Origin: Anaerolineae bacterium
GTDB lineage: Bacteria > Chloroflexota > Anaerolineae > 4572-78 > J111
NCBI GenBank assembly: GCA_020433835.1
Contig: JAGRBY010000179.1
Coordinates: 1 to 11,937, forward strand
Length of the DNA: 11,937 bases
Direction: 5' to 3'
The notes beneath the pieces are model-generated. The model saw nothing but the letters and a program-made list of their open reading frames with translations. It was not told the origin of the DNA and did no database searches. The position numbers were made by a program, and so were the translations under genes. Position 1 is the stretch's first letter; the number at the start of each line of letters is the position of its first letter. Below, one piece after another: positions 1-5,079 of the stretch.

Positions 1-1
1 G

Positions 2-700
2 GCTACCTGGACACCGACCTTAACGTCCACACCCGCTCCCACCAAAACCCCAACCGAAACCCGGACGGTTACACCGACGCGTACGCCGTCGCCATCAAAT
101 ACCCCCACCTTTACCCCCACTTTCACCCCGGAACCACCCACCCCAACACCGTTACCGACGTCTACCCCCACGCCACTGCCCTATGTGGTGGCTTCGCATT
201 CGGGTACTAACAACTGTGCCGATATGGCCCTTCAAGGGGTTGTTACCAACAGCGATGGTCTACCGGCACGCGGGGTACAAATTCAATACGGCGAAGCGGG
301 GGTCGACAACAGCCGCTTTGTCACCTCAACCGATGCCAATGGTCGCTATACGGCGCTGCTGCTGCGCGGCACCAGTCGACCTGCCGCGCTTGAAACGCAC
401 ACCTGGTACAGCTACGTTTTGGAAAACGGGCAGCAGGCCAGCCGCACCTTTACCTTCGCCACTGACCCACTATACGCCGATAATCCCAGCTACTGTTACG
501 ATACCGATGATGACGATAGCGATGATGATGACAACAGTGATGATGACAATAGCGACGACGATGACGATAGCGATGATGACAGTAACTCATCAAACAACGA
601 TGATCTTCCGCCGGGTTGTACGCTCGATCCGTGTAAAAGTAGTAACTCTATTCAGGTAAAAGGTATTAACTGGCAGCGCCGGAGTGATATTCCGTTTTAA
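2..700 (+). CDS. Exported protein, 3' part: Thr-Pro stalk, beta-sandwich-like domain, Asp/Ser tract
   Basis: The frame is open from base 2, so the true start lies upstream of the window; 232 codons are visible. Codons 1-59 are almost entirely Thr, Pro and Ser in TPT-type repeats, a flexible, possibly glycosylated stalk typical of surface proteins. Codons ~62-165 look like a carboxypeptidase-regulatory-like beta sandwich (GVVTNSDGLPARGVQI, then TDANGRYTALL). Codons ~167-201 are nearly pure Asp/Ser/Asn, followed by a 30-residue tail with a CTLDPC pair. The Cys residues (NNCAD, SYCYD, CTLDPC) could form disulfides outside the cell. A GTG at 185 could be taken as a start, but it has no ribosome binding site and the Thr-Pro codons continue upstream in frame, so I treat it as internal. 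No catalytic motif is visible; a structural or adhesive surface role is inference. Confidence 0.75.
   Translation, partial: ATWTPTLTSTPAPTKTPTETRTVTPTRTPSPSNTPTFTPTFTPEPPTPTPLPTSTPTPLPYVVASHSGTNNCADMALQGVVTNSDGLPARGVQIQYGEAGVDNSRFVTSTDANGRYTALLLRGTSRPAALETHTWYSYVLENGQQASRTFTFATDPLYADNPSYCYDTDDDDSDDDDNSDDDNSDDDDDSDDDSNSSNNDDLPPGCTLDPCKSSNSIQVKGINWQRRSDIPF
500..604 (+). repeat. Low-complexity GAY-codon tract encoding Asp/Ser/Asn
   Basis: About 35 codons are almost only GAT/GAC with interspersed AGC/AGT and AAC/AAT, forming irregular Asp-rich units inside the exported protein. The trinucleotide nature means slippage would change length without breaking the frame. The encoded stretch is strongly anionic and could bind Ca2+ or act as a spacer, but it lacks the glycine pattern of RTX repeats. 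Confidence 0.8.
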
Positions 701-702
701 TG

Positions 703-1104
703 TTATGAGTAAAGCGGGCGCGTATCATCTGCTTTATAGCGTGCCGCTATATGCGGGAAACTCACTATGAGATCTTCGGGACGCGGAATATCGAAAGCAT
801 AACCATCTAGCTCGACCCCAACCTCATCGACAAGTTTTTCTACCGTCGCCCCGTTCCGCCGTGAAAGGCCGACAATGGGCAAGTTGGGAAAATCTTCAAC
901 AACAATCGGTAATAGGCTGCGCATAAAGCTATTCAGGCCATCGAGATCAATAAGCAGAAAATCCCAGAACTTCTCAGAGAAAGCCAGCCCATCTCGGACA
1001 GGATCGACGATTCGTACATTCAACCCATCCGCTTTGAACTGTCGCGCTATCTTCTGTAACGCAATAGTATCATCACCACAAAGCAAAATGTTTAGCGTAC
1101 GCAT
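703..1104 (-). CDS. Stand-alone degenerate response-regulator receiver-like protein
   Basis: A 133-aa protein the length of a single receiver domain, with no output domain. Residues 5-12 (NILLCGDD) match the first beta strand and acidic pair. LLIDLD (50-55) matches strand 3 with the phospho-acceptor Asp at 53 or 55. IVGLS (77-82 region) matches the switch Ser/Thr strand. The invariant Lys before the cis-Pro (usually Y-x-K-P) appears replaced: the sequence reads AFDIPRPEDL, so phosphorylation chemistry may be altered or lost. The start is supported by an AGGAGAG ribosome binding site about 9 nt upstream. It converges on the exported-protein gene with 2 bases between the stop codons and no terminator between them. 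No kinase gene is visible nearby. It may be a signalling adaptor; the role is unknown. Confidence 0.75.
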   Translation of the reverse strand: MRTLNILLCGDDTIALQKIARQFKADGLNVRIVDPVRDGLAFSEKFWDFLLIDLDGLNSFMRSLLPIVVEDFPNLPIVGLSRRNGATVEKLVDEVGVELDGYAFDIPRPEDLIVSFPHIAARYKADDTRPLYS

Positions 1105-1140
1105 GCTTCATATCTCTCCTCTTGATTAGAATGAAAAATC

Positions 1141-1159
1141 AGGTGATGGTCTATCACCT
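1141..1159. promoter_or_regulatory. Small hairpin/possible operator upstream of receiver gene
   Basis: AGGTGAT-GGTCT-ATCACCT is a perfect 7-bp inverted repeat with a 5-base loop, about 40 bases upstream of the receiver gene start. It could be an operator for that minus-strand gene. No strong -35/-10 pair could be placed beside it, so the role is open. Confidence 0.35.
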
Positions 1160-1235
1160 TTAAAGCCACATAAGTTTGTTGATTTTTAAGGGACTTTTAT
1201 TAGAAACTGTTTTAAAAGTGGAAGTTTACAGAGTT

Positions 1236-1316
1236 GTCCACAGATTTACACTGATAATCACAGATTTTTATCTGAATTTTGATAATATCAGTGATAATCT
1301 GTGTCTATCTGTGAAC
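1236..1316. repeat. Long imperfect stem-loop repeat (ACAGAT/ACAC/TCAC type)
   Basis: Left arm 1236-1265 and right arm 1287-1316 are 30 bases each and complementary except for about seven positions. Each arm is itself made of short quasi-repeats (CACAGAT, ACACnGAT, TCACnGAT). The surroundings are AT-rich and non-coding. This resembles the interspersed 'CAGATTACACnGAT' hairpins common between genes in environmental genomes; that likeness is from memory and was not searched. An overlapping 66-codon reading frame (1176-1376) has no coding character. Confidence 0.7.
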
Positions 1317-1358
1317 CCTAGAAGACTTTTTAAACAGCTTCTTAGACATTATGGATTT

Positions 1359-1374
1359 AAGGTGACAGTCACTT
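1359..1374. repeat. GTGAC-A-GTCAC palindromic element, copy 1
   Basis: AAGGTGACAGTCACTT contains a perfect 11-base palindrome (GTGAC-A-GTCAC). The identical 16-mer recurs at 10561-10576, and an inverted near-identical copy lies at 10631-10644. Here it stands alone in the gene-free region before the gamma-glutamyltransferase operon. The rest of 1375-1543 shows only a GTTACAT direct repeat (1453, 1472) and no further feature. Confidence 0.75.
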
Positions 1375-1543
1375 AACACCCTAAAGATGAGGCTGGTTTT
1401 GCCAATTGCAGGCTCTATTGCGTAGCAAAAAGTAACTATCACCTATTTGTCTGTTACATAAGTCGACGTTGGTTACATGTATTGTAAACCTTGCAGATTT
1501 AAACCGGGTTTGATATTTTCAAGAAATTGGTTAGAAAGCGCTG

Positions 1544-1572
1544 TTGCTTGCCTGCCGGAGCTGTGGTAAAAT
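1544..1572 (+). promoter_or_regulatory. Sigma70-type promoter of the ggt-yjjPB operon
   Basis: TTGCTT (1544-1549), a 17-base spacer, then TAAAAT (1567-1572), with an extended -10 TGG directly before it. Transcription would begin near 1579, giving a leader of about 30 bases to the ATG at 1610. This placement argues against the upstream TTG (1544) and ATG (1571) start candidates, which would sit inside the promoter. Confidence 0.6.
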
Positions 1573-1609
1573 GGCGCGTCAATCCGAAACCACGAAGATA
1601 GGGTTCCTC

Positions 1610-3256
1610 ATGTCTGGAGTTATTGCGGCAGGTCATCCCCATACGGCGCAAGCCGGTGCACAAATTTTACAACAGGGCGGCAACGCGGTTGATGCGGCTG
1701 TAGCGGCCACGTTTGCCTCTTTTGTGGCCGAGGCATCATTAGTAAATATCGGAGGCGGGGGCATCGCGCAACTTTACGATCCCCACAGCGGGCAGGCCAC
1801 TGTCTACGATTTTTTTAGCGCGATGCCCGGTCTTGCCAAAAACGGCAGCCGGCCGGATAAGCTCGATTTTCGGCAGGTCTCTATCGATTTTGGGGCCGCC
1901 CAGCAGGCCTTTTACATCGGCCGGGCCAGTGTCGCCGTGCCGGGTGTGGTGGCCGGGCTGTGTACCCTCATGGAAGAGGCGGGAACCCTGCCGCTGACCA
2001 CCGTATTGCAGCCCGCCATTCGATTAGCCCGTAACGGCGTCATTATGTCGGATGTTCCGGCTTATATCACGTCGCTGCTGGAACCCATTTTGACCGACAC
2101 CCCCGGCATCGCGGCGATTTTTGCGCCTACCGGCACCTTAGTCAAAGCCGGTGATCGCGTTGTGTTTCATCAACTGGCCGATACCCTGGAAACGCTGAGC
2201 CAACAGGGGGCCGACCTCTTTTACACCGGCGCGGTGGCCCAAGCGATTCTGGCCGATCAACAGGCCAATGGCGGGCTGCTGACTGAAACCGATTTGGCCG
2301 GTTATCGGGTGCTCCGCTCGACACCCATTGAGATTGCGTATCGAGGCCATACGATCCTGCTGCCGCCGCCCTCATCATCCGGAGGGCCGCTCATCGCTTT
2401 TGCCCTCAAACTGCTGTCTGCCTACGCTCTGGATAGTGTTGCCCACAACAGCTTCGAACATCTACAAATTTTGGCCGAAGTAATGCGGCTGGCAAACCTG
2501 GCGCGGGCCGAGTGGGAAGCCGAACCGGTTCAGGCAGCCAACGGCCACGGACTTAAGCACAGCGACAGTCTGCTGGCCGACAAGAACGTGGCCCACTATC
2601 AACAGCAACTCAACCTGGCGTTGGCCGGTCGGCAACGCCAGGTTGAGCCGAAACTTCGCCAAGGCCCCTCGAACACCACTCACATCAGCGTCGCCGACAG
2701 CCAGGGGATGGTCATTAGCATTACCACCTCAGCGGGTGAGAGTGCCGGTTTTGTGGTTGGTGAGACGGGCGTTATCCTCAACAATATGCTGGGTGAGATC
2801 GATTTGCATCCGGGCGGCTTTCACCAACTGCCGCCGGGTCATCGCTTGCAAACGATGATGACGCCCACGCTGGTACTGCATCAAGGCGAGCCGATACTCG
2901 CTCTGGGCAGCGGCGGCAGCAATCGCATTCGAACCGCGATCTTGCAAACGATGAGTAACATCATCGACTTTAAAACCAATTTGGCCGAAGCTGTGGCCGC
3001 GTCTCGGCTTCATTATGAAGATGGGCAGATGCAGCTTGAAGGGGGCATCGCCCCTGAAGTGGCCGACCAACTTGAGGCAGCGGGCTATAAAGTTAATCGT
3101 TGGAATGCCCGCAATATGTTTTTTGGCGGAACACACGCTGTGGCCCATCCGGGTGACGGTCATCACCGGCAAGCGCCCTGGATCGCGGTGGGTGATCCGC
3201 GTCGGGGTGGCTCGGTGGCGATGGCGAAAACGCCAACAAAGGATCATCGTGGCTGA
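1610..3256 (+). CDS. ggt: Gamma-glutamyltransferase-family Ntn hydrolase
   Basis: A 548-aa protein of normal length for the family. The N-terminus matches the conserved GGT opening (AAGHPHTAQAGAQILQQGG, then NAVDAAVAA at 25-33). The self-processing site is NTTHIS: cleavage before Thr356 would free the catalytic N-terminal Thr of the small subunit. Family GGTs cleave gamma-glutamyl amides such as glutathione or transfer the glutamyl group. Several glutamate-binding positions look altered relative to E. coli by my alignment: NNQMDD becomes NNMLGE (391-396), the PLSSM serines become Gln414-Thr415, and GSPGGSRI becomes GSGGSNRI (433-440). This fits a divergent subfamily whose substrate may not be glutathione. 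No signal peptide is visible, so it is probably cytoplasmic, unlike the periplasmic E. coli enzyme. The start at 1610 is chosen because the promoter overlaps the upstream candidates; AGGG lies about 7 nt before it. It heads an operon and overlaps the exporter gene by 8 bases. Confidence 0.9.
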   Translation: MSGVIAAGHPHTAQAGAQILQQGGNAVDAAVAATFASFVAEASLVNIGGGGIAQLYDPHSGQATVYDFFSAMPGLAKNGSRPDKLDFRQVSIDFGAAQQAFYIGRASVAVPGVVAGLCTLMEEAGTLPLTTVLQPAIRLARNGVIMSDVPAYITSLLEPILTDTPGIAAIFAPTGTLVKAGDRVVFHQLADTLETLSQQGADLFYTGAVAQAILADQQANGGLLTETDLAGYRVLRSTPIEIAYRGHTILLPPPSSSGGPLIAFALKLLSAYALDSVAHNSFEHLQILAEVMRLANLARAEWEAEPVQAANGHGLKHSDSLLADKNVAHYQQQLNLALAGRQRQVEPKLRQGPSNTTHISVADSQGMVISITTSAGESAGFVVGETGVILNNMLGEIDLHPGGFHQLPPGHRLQTMMTPTLVLHQGEPILALGSGGSNRIRTAILQTMSNIIDFKTNLAEAVAASRLHYEDGQMQLEGGIAPEVADQLEAAGYKVNRWNARNMFFGGTHAVAHPGDGHHRQAPWIAVGDPRRGGSVAMAKTPTKDHRG

Positions 3257-4070
3257 AGCAGCAGACCATCCCCCTTTACCCCCGGAAGGCGTCGACAACG
3301 AGCCACTAAGCCGACAGGAGCTGGCCGATATTGTCGACTTGTCGCTCTGGGCCGGCCAACTGCTCATGCAAAACGGCGCGGAAAGCTTGCGCATCGAAGA
3401 AACCATTCATCACCTGGGTACGGCCCTTGGCTGCGATTGGATGGACATCTTCGTCTCTTCCAACGATATCGCCGTAACCACGATCAGCGGGCTTGATTTC
3501 CGTACCAAAATTCGGCGGGTGGTGGGGATGAAGGTCAATATGACCATCGTGGCCGGGGTGAGTCGCCTTAGCCGTCGGGTTGAGCACGGCGAACTTAATC
3601 GCGCACAAGTGCGCGCCGAATTGGAACGCATTGCCTCGGCCGAGCACCATTACCCACGCTGGCTCACTGTAGTGATGGTGGGGTTGGCCTGCGCCGCGTT
3701 TAGCCGCCTCTTTGGAGGAGACTGGGCGATTTTCGGTATGACCTTTGTGGCATCCAGCCTGGCCCTAATCGTGCGCCAGGAGTTAACCCAACGAAACTTC
3801 AACGCACTGCTAATTACAGTTGTCACTGCCTTTGTGGCCGGTTTGCTGGCTAGCTCAGCTATTTGGGTCAGCGCCAGTCCGCAAACAGCACTGGCGGCAT
3901 CGGTGCTGCTTTTGGTACCGGGCGTACCGCTTATCACCGCCGCTGAAGATATCATTACCGGCCATTTAGTCGTTGGTCTGGCTCGCGGTTTTTATGGGAC
4001 ACTGGTGACGTTGGCTATTGCTCTGGGGCTGCTGTTGGCTGTTAATCTGACCGGGGTGGGAGGCTTATGA
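3249..4070 (+). CDS. yjjP: Threonine/serine exporter family, YjjP-like (ThrE N-terminal part)
   Basis: From GTG at 3249 this is a 273-aa protein. Residues 30-130 form the soluble ThrE_1-type region, with the family signature LLMQNGAESLRIEETIHHLG (38-57) and a DIFVSSNDI stretch. Residues ~138-266 hold about five hydrophobic segments with VPGVPLI (223-229). In Corynebacterium ThrE, which exports threonine and serine, both parts are fused; in E. coli the YjjP and YjjB pair is separate and has been linked to succinate export. The transported substrate cannot be decided here. The start is picked by an AAAGGA ribosome binding site 5 nt upstream; the frame is open further upstream but lies inside the preceding gene. 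It overlaps ggt by 8 bases and the next gene by 4 (ATGA), so the three are translationally coupled. Confidence 0.88.
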   Translation: MAEAADHPPLPPEGVDNEPLSRQELADIVDLSLWAGQLLMQNGAESLRIEETIHHLGTALGCDWMDIFVSSNDIAVTTISGLDFRTKIRRVVGMKVNMTIVAGVSRLSRRVEHGELNRAQVRAELERIASAEHHYPRWLTVVMVGLACAAFSRLFGGDWAIFGMTFVASSLALIVRQELTQRNFNALLITVVTAFVAGLLASSAIWVSASPQTALAASVLLLVPGVPLITAAEDIITGHLVVGLARGFYGTLVTLAIALGLLLAVNLTGVGGL

Positions 4071-4537
4071 GTTTGGTGTGGCTGTTACTGCACGATGGCT
4101 TTTGGTCGGCAGTGGCGGCATTGGGATTTGCCATGCTCTTTAACGTTCCCATTCGGACCCTGCCGGCCTGCGCGTTGGGCGGCGCTTTGGGGCATATTAC
4201 CCGCACCCTCGGCATGGAGTTGGGCTTAAGCATTAGCGCGGCTACGTTTTTCGGCGCGACAGTCGTGGGTTTCTTTGGTCATTTTGCGGCGCGGCGCTGG
4301 CAAGCCCCCAGTACGGTCTTTACCGTTCCCGGCGTTATCCCGATGGTGCCGGGCAGTTTGGCCTTCCAAACGATGATGACCCTCATTCGTATCTCTGAAA
4401 CGGGACCGGGTATCGACAGTACAATGTTGGCCTCTGCGGCGGTCAACGCGCTGCGAACCGGCCTGATCCTCGGCGGTCTGGCTGTGGGCGTCATTGCTCC
4501 CCGCTTGATTTTTTATCGCCGGCAATCTATCTTTTAG
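4067..4537 (+). CDS. yjjB: Threonine/serine exporter family, YjjB-like (ThrE C-terminal part)
   Basis: A 156-aa, very hydrophobic protein with about four to five membrane segments (roughly 10-28, 33-50, 54-75, 85-105, 128-148). The sequence VPGVIPMVPGSLAF (87-100) is the typical YjjB/ThrE_2 signature. It should form one transporter with the YjjP-like protein, to which it is joined by an ATGA overlap. It ends in a basic, cytoplasmic RRQSIF tail. The split arrangement is the common one outside Actinobacteria. Confidence 0.88.
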   Translation: MSLVWLLLHDGFWSAVAALGFAMLFNVPIRTLPACALGGALGHITRTLGMELGLSISAATFFGATVVGFFGHFAARRWQAPSTVFTVPGVIPMVPGSLAFQTMMTLIRISETGPGIDSTMLASAAVNALRTGLILGGLAVGVIAPRLIFYRRQSIF

Positions 4538-4554
4538 CCCCAAAAAGGACTCCC

Positions 4555-4737
4555 ATGGAAGAGGAATACTTTTTCATATGTCCGCACTGTTGGCAAGAAA
4601 TCTCAATGCTGCTCGACACCTCAAGCGGTGATCAAAGCTACATTGAGGATTGTGAGATCTGCTGCAACCCTATTGAAATCACATATCGGGTTGAGGATAA
4701 TACCATCATTTCTTTTGAAGCCAACGTATTAGAATAG
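4555..4737 (+). CDS. CPXCG motif-containing Cys-rich small protein
   Basis: A 60-aa acidic protein with CPHC near the N-terminus (residues 9-12) and CEICC around residues 33-37: two Cys pairs separated by about 20 residues, a zinc-ribbon-like layout. This matches the Cys_rich_CPXG family (PF14255 from memory), whose function is not established. The final Gly of the CPXCG motif is Trp here (CPHCW). An AAAAAGGA ribosome binding site lies 5-6 nt before the ATG, and only 17 bases separate it from yjjB, so it is probably the last gene of the ggt operon. Confidence 0.85.
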   Translation: MEEEYFFICPHCWQEISMLLDTSSGDQSYIEDCEICCNPIEITYRVEDNTIISFEANVLE

Positions 4738-4769
4738 TCTCTACCGATTGCCTATGCAAGGGTTAAAAT

Positions 4770-4798
4770 TTGGTATTAGAAGATTACAATGCTATACT
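4770..4798 (+). promoter_or_regulatory. Strong extended -10 promoter of the AOR leader
   Basis: TTGGTA (4770-4775), exactly 17 bases, then TATACT (4793-4798), with the TG of an extended -10 in TGC just before it. A start near 4805 would give an untranslated leader of about 275 bases before the AOR gene, containing both palindromes described below. A second, weaker candidate exists at TTGTAT (4824-4829) with TGA-TACAAT (4846-4854); its -10 lies within the 17-bp palindrome. Confidence 0.55.
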
Positions 4799-4823
4799 TT
4801 ATTTTACCCGGAGGCAACAAAGC

Positions 4824-4961
4824 TTGTATAAGCCACAGAATTGTATGATACAATTACAGCAAAGATGCCTTACGTTGGCCCCAACCAACAATCTCGAGGC
4901 CTTTACAGCGCTATGTTCGACGAACATAGCGCTATTTATTTCTCGACAACACGGGAGGTGA
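4824..4961 (+). CDS. Possible 45-aa leader peptide upstream of AOR
   Basis: A TTG-initiated frame of 45 codons preceded by a strong GGAGG (4810-4814) at 9-nt spacing, just downstream of the predicted transcription start. The product would begin MYKPQNCMIQLQQRC and contains three Cys and four Gln. The 27-nt palindrome (4907-4933) lies inside the frame, so translation could interfere with folding of that hairpin, as in attenuation. There is no homology I can recognise and no run of a single amino acid. It may be chance; the well-placed ribosome binding site is the only positive evidence. Confidence 0.2.
   Translation: MYKPQNCMIQLQQRCLTLAPTNNLEAFTALCSTNIALFISRQHGR
4839..4855. promoter_or_regulatory. 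17-bp perfect palindrome, likely operator
   Basis: AATTGTAT-G-ATACAATT is a perfect inverted repeat with a single central base, lying in the AOR leader and covering the -10 of a second candidate promoter. Size and symmetry fit a dimeric helix-turn-helix regulator site (GntR- or TetR-type operators look similar). No regulator gene is encoded nearby. Confidence 0.5.
4907..4940 (+). terminator. 27-nt perfect palindrome with T-rich tail: terminator or attenuator
   Basis: Bases 4907-4919 (AGCGCTATGTTCG) are the exact reverse complement of 4921-4933, around a single A at 4920. As RNA this gives a 12-bp stem closed by a GAC loop, followed by ATTTATTT on the plus strand. It may end transcripts of the upstream ggt operon, or act as an attenuator in the AOR leader about 100 bases after the predicted start. 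The T-tract is interrupted, so termination may be partial. Perfect DNA symmetry also allows a protein-binding site. Confidence 0.5.
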
Positions 4962-5079
4962 GTACTGCTGGAAAGACTTACGGTACGGGGGTGGCAGCCC
5001 ATACAGATATATACATACATGTACTATCACATCAATTACATCTTTAACGTAAACTTTTTAGTATATAGGAGACAAATCA

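Noticed and set aside
183..659. 158-codon plus-strand frame with Met/Thr repeats
   Set aside because: It is the out-of-frame reading of the Asp/Ser tract of the exported protein; the repetitive DNA keeps several frames open.
1176..1376. 66-codon open frame in the AT-rich intergenic region
   Set aside because: It runs straight through the stem-loop repeat, has no ribosome binding site and shows no protein-like composition.
2729..3406. Long minus-strand frame of 225 codons opposite ggt and yjjP
   Set aside because: It is antisense to two well-supported genes with family motifs and is explained by their codon bias.
5036..5064. Promoter TTACAT-17-TAGTAT just before the AOR gene
   Set aside because: Transcription would begin on or after the AGGAG ribosome binding site, leaving no usable leader.
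4962..5079. Moco/Tuco, cobalamin or other known riboswitch in the AOR leader
   Set aside because: The proximity to a tungsten enzyme made it attractive, but I found no conserved core I could name and only weak short pairings in this part.
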